Positions 23,152 through 36,689 of a DNA stretch of 64,000 nt are shown here, in pieces. The notes under the pieces were generated by a model that had not been told where the DNA came from, made no database searches, and saw only the letters and a list, made by a program, of their open reading frames with translations. The position numbers and the translations under genes were made by a program. Every line of letters begins with the position of its first letter. Position 1 is the first letter of the stretch. The DNA comes from Apium graveolens (taxonomy: Eukaryota > Streptophyta > Magnoliopsida > Apiales > Apiaceae), in the NCBI RefSeq assembly GCF_009905375.1, contig NC_133653.1, positions 65,197,414-65,261,413 of the forward strand, read 5' to 3'.

Positions 23152-25200
23152 AATGAGACATCGACGTTCATATAACAAAAATAAACTCCAAAATTATTAA
23201 TTGGTGCTGAAGCAACATGGAGTACAAGATAACAACACTTTATAGTAAATAAGCAAAGGCATGTCCACATGCCACACAATTTGCCATACTACATACCTAA
23301 GAAATATAAAAATCTCATAGATTACAATCTCCACACAAATGCAGTAGATACATAATTATTTAATAAGATTTCGTTATTTAACATAAATATAGTAATTTAG
23401 AAATACTGGCACCAACTATATCTCTCGAATCAGCCACTCATACGCTCACCATCTCAAGTATTCAACCCTTTCCTGTTATAAAATAAGAATCAGGATAAGT
23501 AACCATTTAAAAATAAAATATAATACACAAGTCATTTTTCATAAGTTTTTAGAAACACCCTTGAGCATTAACGAACTATTATTGTACCATTTTTTTTAAT
23601 ATTATATTATTTGATCAAAAACTTTGATTAATAATATTATAATTCCATATTATTATGAAAATTACAAGTAAAAATCAAACATGATGCTCAAAAAATACTT
23701 ATATATTAGCCAGGAGATCCGGTTCACCAGGTTGATCTGAAATATAAAAAGTAAAATTATACAATTCTTCCACTGGTAAAAATTCTTTACAAACGTTGTC
23801 TAATGTTCTTTGTTTCTACATATAAAAAATATGGGAATTAAGAATTACTCCCTCCGTCCCAATTTATCTATCCTGGTTGACTTTTTGTGATCAAATTGGC
23901 CCAACTTTAACTGAAAATTTCATATAGTATAATATTATAAATGTCCATATAAATTATATAATTAGAAAGTATGTTTAATATACTTATATATGTATTTTTT
24001 AATATTTTAAGATAATGAAATATGAGTTTTTATTTACAGTCAAAGTTGAGTTAATTTGACCATCAAAAGTCAAACAAGTCATATAAATTGGAAATGAGGG
24101 AATATTTAATTCTGGATATTTGTTTATAAAATGGAGTTTGTTTACTATCAATCAACTTTGCAAGCTATTGTATTTCAATAACTTATTAGAAGTGAAGCTT
24201 GAATTTTCATTTTGGAATTTATTATTAAACTAAATAGAACTTAGAGCGTACAATGATTATGTTTGAGGTAATAATGTAACCAAATTTAAATTAATATATA
24301 AAATTTTATTGAATAAATAAATAACCTTAATCACGCAATGCTAAACAAAGTTTCATTAATAAGCATTAGCTAAACTATTTAATGTATATCGGCAGAGATA
24401 CTTTGATTTCAAATATATTTCCTTCATTTATTTTTAAAAATAATTTAGAAAATTAAAAGAATACGGTGATGTCCATGTGTCTATTATGGAATTTTATTAT
24501 GTAATATATGTCGCTTGATCTGCAAATCTTTGTGTAATGCGCAACATATTTATAGAAAATATTAAATGAAAACTATATATTAATAACTGACTATTATAAT
24601 GGACCCATAAACCATCTCTTCTATAAATTCTAAAGTAAATGAAAAATTATCAAGGTCAAATATTGTGGATTCAAATTAAAAAATATCACGTGAAAGTTAT
24701 TAACTACAAGGAAGTCTAAAAAGAGAAAGATTATCATTTGATAGAGATATAATGTAAGTTAACTTGAAGTATAACTTGCCATCAACCATTTTACACGTGC
24801 GGCAACATCACGTGATTATTTGTTAGGTAAGAATAGTGTAATCTTTTTTACAAATCTTCACAACTGGTAAAGCGTTGCACCTGCAAGATAGATTTTCGAG
24901 ATTTTAGTATACAAATATGAAGTGCATAGACATGAGATATATTTACACTATGATTATAAGCGTTATTATAAAATAAAATAAACTTATTAGACAGGGCAAA
25001 ACAATAAATGATATAAACTATATTTAAAAAGAAAACAACAAAATCATGAAATTCTTCGGATAAAAAAACTTGCAGTTCAAATTTGAAAGTAATATAATAA
25101 AGACAAGTATACTGACAAAATAGTAACTCACTCTTAAGTTCTCTATCCATGATATGTATTTCATCTGATGTCCATAATGCCGAACTGAAATTAAATTGTG
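23152..25200. repeat. Block 2, leading segment (carries a MITE)
   Basis: Homologous to the leading segments of blocks 1 and 3, with a 255-bp MITE at 23848-24102 absent from both. Contains the 330-bp part (about 24647-24980) that block 1 lacks. No confident gene. Confidence 0.75.
23848..24102. mobile_element. Stowaway-like MITE inserted in block 2
   Basis: The left end is CTCCCTCCGTCCC after TA (23846-23847); the right end is GAAATGAGGGAA before TA (24103-24104). Blocks 1 and 3 have GAATTATTTAAT or AAATTATTTAAT at the same place without the insert, so target, insertion and TA duplication can all be read inside the window. It has no transposase. Confidence 0.88.
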
Positions 25201-27411
25201 TAAGGCACTGGTTGTTGTTAGTTGACATGATAATTTGAATATCAAAAGTTTAATGAATTGAAGTTGTAGCTTCTCAATTAAATGGTAGGTAATTTATAAT
25301 AGAATCGGTACTCATGACTTTATTTAATAAATTAGGAAGTTAGTAATGGTTGGGAATAATATTTAATGAATATGGTCACGTCAATTTAAGAAATTGGGAG
25401 GGAGATGATAGTTGCAGAAGTAAATTCTATAGTGACATTACAAGAAATTTGAAGTGAGTACGAGAGAGATGTAATAGATGTTGTTTTATTATACAACCAA
25501 TCTAAAATAAAAAAATTAAGACAGTAGTTAATGTCAGTTGACATGATTTCCTTTTATGTCAAATATTTGATGAACTTAAGTTGCAGTTTCTCGTTTCAAT
25601 GGTAGGAAATTTACAGGGGAAACAGTGGTTGTAACTTTATTTAACAAATTAGGAAGTTATAAGTGGTTGCGGAAAAAAAATTATGACTATGGTTACATTG
25701 GAATCAGTGTAAGAAATTAAGAGAGAGACTGTAGTTGGAGAAATAAATTTTTTGATTATGATCTTTTAAATTTTAGATAAATATATGTTTTTATGTAACT
25801 TTCATCTTACTTGTTACATATGATATTTTATTATAAAGTCGGACATTGTTTATGACAATGGTTATTTTTTTGTAATTATAGTTGTTGTTAGTTGACATGA
25901 TGTTTTAATCTCAAAAGTCCGATGAACTGAAGTTGCAGCCTCTCATTTCAATGATAGGCAACTTATAGCAGAATCATTAGTCGAGACTTTGTTCCATAAA
26001 TTTAAAAGTTAGTAGTGGTTGGGGAATAAAATTTTATGACTAAGGTCACATCGAAATCAATTTATGAAATTAGGAGAGGGATGGTAGTTGGAGAAGTAAA
26101 ATTTTTGACTATACTCTTTGACATTATGGATTTATATATGTTTGTACATAACTTCCATCTAACTTGTTATGGATGACATTTTGATACACAGCCAATTGGC
26201 AATGAAATTGTTTAAGGCAACAGTTGTTCTTGAAATGATCTTTTTAATCTTAAATGTTTGATGAACTGAAGTTGAAGCTTCTCATTTAAATGGTAGGGAA
26301 TTTATAGCAAAATTGGTGGTGGGGACTTTATTTTATAAATTATGAAGTTAGTAGTGGTTGGGGAATAGAATTTATGACCATGGTCACATTAGAATCAGTT
26401 TAAGAAATTAGGAGGGAGGTGGTAGTTGGAGAAGTAAATTATTTGACTATGATCTTTGATATTTTGATTTGTATATATTTGTACGTAAATTCAATCTTAC
26501 CAGTTATAGATGACTTTTTTATTATACATCCGACCTAAAAAGAAATTGTATAAGGTAGTAGTGGTTGTAATTAGGTTAAATGATCTTTTTAATCTCAAAA
26601 TTTTGATGAACTGAAATTGCAGCTTCTCATTTCATTTGTGGGAAATTTATAGCATAATTGGTAATATGGACTTTATTTAATAATTTAGAAAGTTAGTAGT
26701 GGTTGGGTAATAAAAGTTTTATGATAATGGTCACATTAGAATCAAGTTAAAAAATTCGGAGGAACATTGTAGTTGGAGAAGTAAATCTTTTGACTATGCT
26801 CTTTGATACTTTGGATTTATATATGTTTGTACGTAACTTCCATCTTACTTGTTATATGTCACGCTTTATTATACAGCCGGTCTAAAATGAAATTGTTTAA
26901 CGCAGTGGTTGTTGTTAGTTGACATGATCTTTTTAATCTCAAATGTTTGATAAACTTAAGTTGTTGCTTCTCATTTTAGTGGTAGGGAATTTATAGCAAA
27001 ATCAGTCATCGGGACTTTATTTAATAAATTAGAAAGTTAGTGGTAGTTGGGGAATAAAATTTCTGAATATGGTCACATTGAAATCAATTTAAGAAATTAG
27101 GAAGGACATGGTAGTTGGAGAAGTAAATATGTTGACTATGATATTTGATATTTTAGATTTATATTTGCTTGTATGTAACTTCCATCAGAGTGGTTATAGA
27201 TGACGTTTTATTACACAGCCGACCCAAAATGAAATTGTTTATGGCAATGGTTGTTTTTAGTTGACATGATCTTTTTAATCTCAAAAGTTTGATGAACTGA
27301 AGTTGTAGCATTTCATTTCATTGGTAAGCAATTTTATAGAAAAATTAGTAGTCTGGAATTATTTTAATAAATTAGGAAGTTAGTAATGGTTGGGGAATAA
27401 AATTTTACATA
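25201..27411. repeat. Monomer array 2 (7 monomers)
   Basis: Monomer anchors lie at 25222, 25538, 25892, 26230, 26575, 26919 and 27261. The first two and the last match the first two and the last of array 1 in spacing (about 316, then 355) and in private variants such as TTCCATCAGAGTGGTTATAG. The six missing monomers are internal, as expected from unequal exchange within the array. Confidence 0.85.
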
Positions 27412-29593
27412 TAGTAAATGAGACATCGACGTTCATATAACAAAAATAAAATCCAAATTTATTAATCGGTGCCGAAGTAACATGGTGTACAAGATAACAA
27501 CACTTTATAGTAAATAAGCAAAGGCATGTCCACATGCCACACAATTTGCCATACTACATACCTTAGAAATATAAAAAAACTCATAGATTACAATCTCCAC
27601 ACAAATGCAGTAGATGCATAATTATTTAATGAGCTTCCGTTATTTAACATAATTATAGTAATTTAGAAATACTAGCACCAATTTAATCTCTCGAATCAGC
27701 CAATCATACACTCACCACCTCGAGCATTAAATCCTTTCCTGGTATAAAATAAGATCATGATAATTAACCATTTAAAAAAAATTATTACACAAGTCTTTTT
27801 TCATAAGTTTTTAGAAACACCCTTTAACATTAACGAACTAACATTGTACCATTTTTCTTTTTTTTAATAGTATATTATTTGATCAACACATTTGGTTAAG
27901 AATATTATTATTCCATCTTAATTTGAAACTTACAAGTAAAAATTAAATATGATGTTATAAAAATACTTATAAAATAACCAGGAGATCTGTTTCTCTCCGA
28001 TGATCTAAAATATAAAAAGTAAAATTATGCAATTCTTCCACCGGTAAAAATTCTTCACAAACGTTGTTTAATGTTCTTTGTTTCTACATATAGAAACGGT
28101 GGGAATTAAAAATTATTTAATATGGATATTTGCATATAAAATGGAGTTTGTTTACCATCAATCAAATTTCCTAGCTACTGTATTTCAATAACTTATTAGA
28201 AGTGAAGCTTGAATTTTCATTTTGGAATTTATTATTATAATAAATAGAACTTAAAACATACACTGATCATGTTTGAGGTAATAGTGTAACCAAATTTAAA
28301 TTATTATATAAAATTTTATTGTATAAATAAATACCCTTAATCACGCAATGCGCAACAAAGTTTCAACCGTAAACATTAGGTAAACTATTTAATATATATC
28401 GGCGGAGAAACTTTGATTTCAAATGTATTTCTTTCATTTATTTTTAAAAAATAATTAAAAAAATTAAAAAAATACGATGATGTGCATGTGTCTATAATGG
28501 CATGTTATCACGTAATATATGTTGCTTGAGCTGCAAATCCTTGCGCATTGCACGACATATCTATAGAAAATATTAAATAAAAAACTCTATATTAATAACT
28601 GACTACTAGGATTGACACATATACCAGCTCTTGTATAATATCTAAAGTAAATGAAAAATTATCAAGGTCAAATAATGTGGATTCAAGTTAAAAAAATATC
28701 ATGTGAAAGTTATTTACTACAAAGAAGTCTAAAAAGAGAAAGACTATCATTTCATAGAGATATAATGTAAGTTAACTTCAAGTATAACATATCATCAATA
28801 ATTTTACACGTGCGGAAACATCATGTAATGATTTGTTAGGTAACAATACTGCAATCATTTTACAAATCTTCACAAATGGTAAAGCGTCGCACCTGCAAGA
28901 TAGATTTTTGAGATTTTAGTATAAAAATATGAATTGCATAGACATGAGATATATGACATTATGATTATAAGCGTTATTATAAAATTAAAATAAACTTATC
29001 AGATAGCGCAAAATAACAAAGGATCTAAACTATATATAAAACGAACATTACAAAATTATGAAAATCATCGAATAAAGAAACTTGTAGTTCAAATTTGAAA
29101 GTAATATAATAAATACAAGTATACTGAAAAAATAGTAACTCACTCTTTAAGTTCTAGATCCATGATATGTATTTCATCGGATGTCCATACAGCCGACCTA
29201 AAATTAAATTGTGTAAGGCGCTGGTTGTTGTTAGTTGACATGATAATTTGAATCTCAAAAGTTTGATGAATTGAAGTTGTAGCTTCCCAATTAAATGGTA
29301 GGTAATTTATAACAGAATCGGTATTCATGACTTTATTTAATAAATTAGGAAGTTAGTAGTGGTTGGGAATAATATTTAATGAATATGGTCACGTCAATTT
29401 AAGAAATTGGGAGGGAGTTGATAGTTGAAGAAGTAAATTATATAGTGACGTTATAAGAAATTTGAAGTGAGTACGAGGGAGATGTGATAGATGATATTTT
29501 ATTATACTACCAATCTAAAATGAAATTTTTTAAGACAGTAGTTAATGTGAGTTAACATGATTTCTTTTTATGTTAAATATTTGATGAACTTAA
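27412..29593. repeat. Block 3 and start of monomer array 3, truncated by element B
   Basis: The leading segment runs 27412-29215, then two monomer anchors at 29234 and 29552. The second monomer is cut at 29593, where the LTR of element B begins. Confidence 0.8.
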
Positions 29594-31069
29594 TGAAGGG
29601 TTTCGAGCACATAAACGCAACGAAAATAATAATTAAAAACGTAAAAAAATCAGAATTTTCGAAATCCACCGCAGGATCCATGCGAAAAACATATATTTAA
29701 TTCGTAGATCAGATTGTTTACCTTAAGAAGCTTTACCCATTGGTTGACTAATGGAGATCCAAAGCTTGTTCAATCACCACGCATCCCGCTCTCGCGATCT
29801 ACGCCCTATCGGTATCCACATGCCATATCTTGCACACTTTTTTAAAAAAATTAGCCACACAAGAGATATTATATCTAGAGTAGAAAAATGAATTATAACT
29901 CTTAACTAATTAGGAGTTATTATTAATTCGAAATTTCTATTTGTATTATAATTAAGTCTCAGTTAATTATTTAACAGATTAATTTCATAATTAATATTAG
30001 TAAATTTGAATACCATTATTTATCTAATTAATTAAGTCAAACTTAGTTAATATTATAAATAATTCAAATTAATTTAATTTAATTTAAATCCAGTTTAAAT
30101 TAAATAATCTTTCAAGCATTTTTTGTGTGTGACCCTATAGGTTATTATTACATTGGTAACGAATTTTAAATATAATTTAAAATCGTAAACAATAAGCGGC
30201 ATCTAGTAATACATCATTACTACCCAAGTAATAATAATTGAATCGGTGATCGATTAAACCTTTCGTGAATAATGTACAATGTAATATAATCCCTTTAACC
30301 ACATATTATAGATTAAACTAGAGGAATGTAATGTGTCATCCTCATCAATATTTAATCCAGATTTCCTGGATCAATGAATAGACTATCATATCAAATCAAC
30401 ATTTGAGCATGACCACACATTTCATAGTCTAGCTCACACAAGAGGCCAATAATATCACTCCTAAAATAGGATGGTTAAATCCCATCTAGATCATTCATAT
30501 TTCTCATACGATTCATAATATACCCAATGTCCACTTTTATCATTACCCGGTCAAGGATAACTTTTAATGGAATCAATGTATATGAATTCTCGTATAGAAA
30601 TATAATGACTTCAGGTCTAAAGACCATTACATCAGTATCACTGTGAGAATTACTTATGACACAACAAACATGTAGAATCTCACAATGGGTATGTCTAGCA
30701 CCAAGTACATATATATCTGCCTGTATTTTTGACTTTAGTATCATCATACCTATGATCAATTAGATGTGATCATCAGTCAACAAATACACCAGTCTTAATG
30801 CATTATTATTGTCCCTTAATAATAATACTCGACTAGGGACCTTTAGGAATATTGATATTATTCTCATAATCTCATTTCTATGTCACGTAATTAGAGATAT
30901 AGAATTGTATATCATATTTCAAGGACATTTATTAATCTACCATTTATATCGCAGTAAATTAAGAATTAATAAATTATAAAGGGAATAATCGATAGAACAT
31001 AAAAATTAATAATCCTAATATCTTAAAATAAAACATCCTAGTATTGTCTCTAGGGCACAAACACTAACA
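29594..31069 (-). repeat. 3' LTR of element B, 1.48 kb
   Basis: On the minus strand it begins TGTTAGTG directly after the purine tract AAGTGGGAGAT and ends with CCCTTCA at the junction with the satellite block. No partner LTR lies in the window. Confidence 0.85.
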
Positions 31070-31070
31070 A

Positions 31071-31080
31071 TCTCCCACTT
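31071..31080 (-). other. Polypurine tract of element B
   Basis: Minus strand AAGTGGGAGA, one base before the LTR; common in plant copia elements. Confidence 0.8.
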
Positions 31081-31590
31081 GCACTAGAGCCAATCACCCA
31101 TATATCCAATACTCATGGAACTAGTATGACCATCGTGCTTCTACTGCGACAAAGCCTTAGTCAGTGGGTCTGCAACACTATCATTACTATGCACTTTACA
31201 TTTATATCTCATTGATCATTAATCTCATTAATAAGGTGATATCGCCTAAGGACATGCCTAAAGAGTCTCCTTGGTTGTTTCAAAAGTATCAATATATTTG
31301 GCTTCCTTTATAGAATTATCAATGTTCTTGCTTTGAACCATTCCAGCTAACATAACTTATATTTAGACAAAACACAAACCAGATATAGACACATAATCAT
31401 CCTTGTCTATCCATAAATTAGTTTAAGAAACTAGTATCAGTGTAACCCTTTACAACCAGTTCCCTATCTTCTCCATACACCAAAAATAAATCTTTAGTCC
31501 TCTTTAAGTACTTAAGAATATTCTTGAAAATTATCCAGTGACCGTCACCTGGATTAGACTAGTATCTGCTCGTCATGCTCAAAGCATACG
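31081..31590 (-). pseudogene. RNase H remnant of element B
   Basis: Minus-strand reading gives pieces such as VYGEDRELVVKGYTDTSF at about 31482-31427, typical of the copia RT-RNase H junction, followed by badly damaged sequence. Many stops; recognised by short motifs only. Cut off from the RT part by solo LTR S. Confidence 0.6.
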
Positions 31591-31595
31591 AAACA

Positions 31596-34500
31596 TGTTA
31601 CAACCGGTATCTTCGTGTAATATTATTTGTGGATTTGGTATAATATTAAAGCCGAATGAAAATATATTCAATGATTGTACGTTTGTGTGAGTGAAAATTT
31701 CTGCATTATAAATTTGCTTTATGTAGTATATGATTTTTCAAAGCAAGAGTTTATTTAATTTCTTTATTTTTGATTTATAAGGAATATTCTAAGCCTTGGA
31801 AAAATTTTCTTTTAAAAGGTATTTTGTTCACAAATTTTGAAAATGATTTTATAAAGTCTCTAAAAAATCCAAGTTATTTTATGGTATAAATTTTATAATT
31901 TTTGAACTTGTATTTTATTTTATAAAAATAAATCATTATAAATTTTAGTTGTCATATTTAGCAAATTACAAGAAAGCCCTTGCATGCAAACCACCCTCTC
32001 ACTCTTTTCAAGGACAAAGAGGACAATTTCAACCCCACTAACTCTTATTTCTCTAGCCAATTTCCTTCTTTACCCTTGCACGCAAAATGCACCAAGTATA
32101 AGTGGAGGGATAGACTTGTCAATTCTCCTTTCCACTCAAATTTTGTCAAATCAAATACCATAAAAACAAGCAAATGTCATGATCATTCTCATACTCCACC
32201 CACACCTCACTCTCTCCTCCCTCCCTTCTCCCTCCTCTCGGCTCTCCCCTCTCACTCTCGGCTAAAAGCCGAAACCCCCCTCCCCATTTTTTTTTCTTCA
32301 ATCCTCAACCAAGCTTCCACTCTTTACACAAGTAAATGTTACTTCCCATACCATTATCACTCATATTTTAAAGAGTTTTGAGTAGAAAGTTTAAGTTTAA
32401 AGGTTGCATGTAAAAGTTTTAGTGAAACTCAAAATACAACCTTGATTCTTGTGAGTTTAGGGTTGTTTTTGAGTGGACTACAAGGAATGGATAAGTGCCA
32501 AGTCTTGAGAAGGAAACTCTTGATGATTAAATAGCCATTCCCATCCATTTCATTCAGCCATGACCATATCGGAGCCGAATGAATGGTCCTTGAGATCATT
32601 CTTGTTGTTTTGCTCAAATTTTGCATGTTTATTTGATAATGACTTGAATTTTGTGGTGAAAATTTGATAAAACTCCTTGCATGCTAAGTGATCATCTAGG
32701 TATAGCTTATGCTAGGCTTGCATGTCAATTTTATGGTAGAATATATGTAGAAAATGTGTTGTTTTGGTTTGCAAAACCCGAGGACATGCATGCATGTGGA
32801 TTTCTCTTAGAATGTTATAAGATTTTGATCATTTGGAAAGATTTTGTTAGTGAGCCTTAATTTCAGTAGGAATAATGTGTTAATATTGATTTATGCTTCT
32901 TGTTTCATGGTAATAATTCGTGGTTATCTTTTATAAAATGCATATCTTGTGGTTTCAAAACTTAATGATTGGTGAGTTGAGAAATGTGATCTCTTTTGTT
33001 TTGCCATAATTGTACCTTAGGTAAGGATGATCTCACCCAAGGTTATTTTGAGAATAAGGGAGTTAATTCAGTATAATACCATGTATAAGTCTTGGTTTAA
33101 GTATTGAGTTGTTGTTAGTTGAGTTTGTCAAGTCAAAACCTTGGAGAAATGAGAGTTATAGTTTCTGCAGAAAATCAGTTTAGTACCCTGAGGTTTAGAG
33201 TGAGTTTTGACCATGTCATTGATGTGCACTTTGAGGCCCAAGCTACCAGAAGTTATTATTGGGAGTATATAAAAGGTTTTAGGAGTTGGTTGGAGGTTTG
33301 CATGTCTTTTGGTTAGGTGCACAAGTAGAATAACAAAATCTGTCCAGCAGGGGACAGTTTTGTTGCAACTTAGAAATAGGAAGATTTGACCATGTCATGG
33401 GTAGGCCCTCATTAATACCTATTGGGCCTTAGTTAGAGGGAGTGTCAGAGAAGTTTTTCCAACCATAGTTCGTAGGATATGAGTTAGAACCATGAGTCAC
33501 AAGTTCATTCAAGTCAGGGCGTTTTCTGCCCAAAAAAACAGGGGAACCTTGGACTTTTAGCTTAGGCCCAAGAAGGCCCAAGCCAGGCCCTTGAGCCACA
33601 TCAAGTTTTTGAGATGCCCTTAGGTCAGGAGAGTCTTGTGTAAAAGTTTTGAAGGAAAACTTGTAGTTTAAGAGTGTCTAATGCACTCAAGAAATCATAG
33701 TTGTCATCCTGAAATTTGCACCAGTGAGCGCTTTCACTTATCACATAGTTTTAGAACAATTAGAGGTGAGTATTAGGTCGACCACCATAGTTGTAAGATG
33801 GCATAAGGTCAGTAGAGCTAAAGGCACAAGTGAGGGTCAATAGGTTTTGGATAATTTAGGAAAGGCACATCGAGTTAGGAAGCCAAAATTAGAAGACCTT
33901 GTCTAGTTTAGCGACCAAGTGACTTAAGTGGTGAGTCGAGATCATCCAAGCCTAGTGTTGCATTATGGTATATATGGTGTTATTTGGTGTTAATATATGA
34001 TATGTGAATATGTGGCTATGTGTGTACTATTGTAATTTAAAAGTGAATATAAAATTAAGTGCATATAGGCCTATGTGCCATCCGTGTTTTATTTCAAGTT
34101 GTAAATAGGTTAAGATGGTAAGAATATATTATAATGAGGATTATTATTATTATGTAGGATCTCGAGACGAGGGAAAACTTGCCATAAAGGTCGAGTGAAG
34201 CTCCAGTTGCTCCTACCAGTCAGACCAGACCAGCCTTTCTCAAGGCAAGTGATTCAACTTGACCTTCGTATTTACTGCTAATAGTTCATACATTGCTACA
34301 ACTATCCTGTGTTATTTGATATATTAAATCAAGCGTATCTTATGTTTATCTTTGAATTATATAGAGATGCCATGAACCCTCGAGTATGTATTGCAAGTAG
34401 TTCAAAATTCTTTTCATGATAGTTGAATGCCATGATAAAATAAAGAGTTGTTATAATACTTGATTGATCCTCTTGATTAACATGCTAATGATTCTTAAGT

Positions 34501-35620
34501 ATTAATATCTCACCCTGAAACTTGAACCCCTATAGAACCTTACCTTGAACTCTGATAGTCAGATACTTACCAACGTGATTCCTCATTGATTGATACCCTC
34601 TTTCTTATCCTAAAGCTTGACAATTCTGATATATCCTGAGTTTAAGATCATTTCTGCATACCCTAACACCCTTAGTATTCATGAATTCTACCTTCTTGAT
34701 GATCCAGCACTTGAACCTTGATGAGAAACCATTGCTTAAAGCCCAATTTGGCATTACCCTTTTATAATATCCAATAGCCTCACTGAATTCCCTTGTCTAA
34801 ATCTTTGAGATATGAAAACCATTCAGTTACTTTAATAGAGTATAGTTTTGTGAATCATGGCCCTGAGATTTAGTACCATATTTCCCATGTTTCGAGTTGA
34901 TCTATATTCCCTTGATAAAAATGTTTACTGTTAAAAGAGATTTTGTTATAATTTGGCATCAGTTTTTGAAATAAATAAAATGTGGGTTTTCAGTCCCAAA
35001 GGGGGATAAATGTTTTCCTTGAATAGTGGATCTGGACTGAGACGCGAGTCCTTTCCACACTCATATTAGGCTTAAAAGTTGCCTAGGGATTCCCGTTAAT
35101 GTATTAGAACCCAGCGAGGTTCGGGATTACTTCGCGGCTGATCACCGGCTGTAATCTGTAGCGTCATAAAATGATTTTGATTAAGACATGATTTTAAAAT
35201 TGTTTTGATACAAGCAAAATGATGCCATCTCACACAGTTTTATCTCTCGTTACCATTGGTTATGTCTTTCCATTGTCATTCTTTAATGTATATCTCGATT
35301 TATGTTTTATGTCGTACTGTTAGCACTTGTTGAGCATTTGGCTCACTCCTTGCTTTATCCTGATATTACAGCTAGCAGCTATGGTTAGATTCAAGCAGAC
35401 TGCCCGTAAGACCTGTGATGCTGATGCTTATGTTCGAGCTCAGGTAGAATAAGTGATAGTAGTTTGTGTGAGGACTCGGTATTCAAAATCAGATGTAATA
35501 GTTGGTAGTGTTGGGCTGTTCCAAACCCTAAACTATAAGATCTTGGATTTGGTTGTGTTGTCTCTTTTAAAATTTTGTAATAGCTATATTTAATTTGCTG
35601 TTTAAGTTGGGGGCGTGACA
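31596..35620 (+). repeat. Solo LTR S (4.0 kb, gypsy-type) with AAACA target duplication
   Basis: Starts TGTTACAACCGG and ends GGGGGCGTGACA, gypsy-type ends. It is flanked by AAACA on both sides (31591-31595 and 35621-35625), and element B coding resumes on the right, so the boundaries are secure. No gag or pol similarity was found inside. Near the right end lies TGAGC-ATTTG-GCTCA (35331-35345), a pyrimidine-rich run and CAG, then a short ORF starting MVRFKQTARKT at about 35382. The direction is inferred from these and from the end motif. The small ORFs at 31980 and 33119 have no recognisable product. Confidence 0.88.
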
Positions 35621-35625
35621 AAACA

Positions 35626-36500
35626 TCTGGATAAATACATATCATTGTACGCATTATATATCCAATTGCTAAAGCATATAGAGCTATCTCAAACAGCCCT
35701 TATCATCTAATGATTTAGGGGGCAATTTTCTTTTGAGATCACTATCCCACGAGACATCGAAATATATCCTTTCTTTATATCCTGCATCCTAAAATGATGC
35801 AATATTTTATCAATGTATATACTCCGACTAGGTCGATTAATCTTTTCAATCTATCTTTATAGATCCTGATCCCTAATATAGAGGTATCATCGCCTATGTC
35901 TTTCACCAAGAAACTATTTCTGAACCAAGTCTTAACAGCCTGTAGAGAAGGTATGTCATTACTTATCTATTATATGTTATCTACATATAATACTTGGAAT
36001 GTCACATGGCTCCTACTAACCTTCCTGCAAACATATGGTTCATCTTCGTTTTGAATAAAGCCAAACTCTGTGACAGTTTCATCAAAATGAATATTCATTC
36101 TCCTTGAGGCTTGCTTATAAACAATCTTAGAAAACTTTGGATTGAAAAAACCCTCAGGTTGTATCATATATACATCCTCTTCAAGGCTCCCATATAAAAA
36201 AGCAGTTTTGACATCCATTTGCCAAATCTCATAGTCAAAGTAAGCAACTATTGCTAACAAATCCTGATAGACTTGACCATAGGTGAAAAAGTCTCATCAT
36301 AGTCTATACCATGAATTTGTTTGAAACTTTTTACCACTAGTCGCGTCTTATAGGTCCGTACTTTACCATCCATGTCAGTTTTCTTCCTGAAAACCCACTT
36401 ACACCCTATAGGTTTTACCCCTTCGAGTGGATCAACTAAAGTCAATACTTTATTTTAATACATGGATTCCATCTCGGATTTCATGGCCTCAAGCCATCTC
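35626..36500 (-). pseudogene. Reverse transcriptase remnant of element B
   Basis: Minus-strand pieces include KWVFRKKTDMDGKVRTYK and IDYDETFSPM (36445-36254), then QMDVKTAFLYGSLEEDVYM, FDETVTEFGFIQNEDEPYV and LYVDNI (36260-35970). In the last the usual second catalytic Asp of the YVDD box is Asn. The pieces lie in different frames and further stops follow toward 35626. Without these mutations this would be the copia RT; this copy is inactive. Confidence 0.85.
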
Positions 36501-36689
36501 TCGGAGTCTGAACTGTTCATAGCATCTTGGTAGGTGAGAGGCTTATCATTATCCGTAAGCATCACATCACCATCTTGAGTCAAAAGAAATTCATAATTTC
36601 TCCCGGGCTCATGGTGAATCCTACTACATCTACGAATAACATGTGTTTCTTGGACATGATTACTTTCAACATTTTGATGTACATCCTGA

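Larger units (their letters stand above)
17559..29593. repeat. Three-copy block repeat with internal monomer arrays (hierarchical satellite)
   Basis: The sequence from AGTAAATG(C/A)GACATCGACGTTC recurs at 17559, 23152 and 27412. Each copy has a leading segment of 1.5-2 kb and then an array of 280-360 bp monomers. Visible unit lengths are about 5.6 kb, 4.3 kb and 2.2 kb; the last is cut by element B at 29594. Copies 2 and 3 both start right after the end of a monomer array (AAAATTTTACAT...), so the unit is a true tandem repeat. No long ORF. This is not a recognised transposon; satellite, a DNA transposon with internal repeats, or an amplified intergenic region all remain possible. Confidence 0.8.

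Noticed and set aside
24848..25228. 126-codon minus ORF in block 2 as a protein-coding gene
   Set aside because: Only the first ~33 codons are shared with blocks 1 and 3; the rest depends on a one-base deletion reading through donor-like and AT-rich sequence.
17559..29593. Helitron or CACTA element explaining the block repeat
   Set aside because: I could not find TC...CTRR with a terminal hairpin, CACTA ends, or any helicase or transposase sequence at the block edges; kept as unclassified repeat.
31980..32381. 133-codon ORF rich in Pro, Ser and His
   Set aside because: Lies inside the solo LTR S, compositionally driven by pyrimidine-rich sequence, with no homologue that I recognise.
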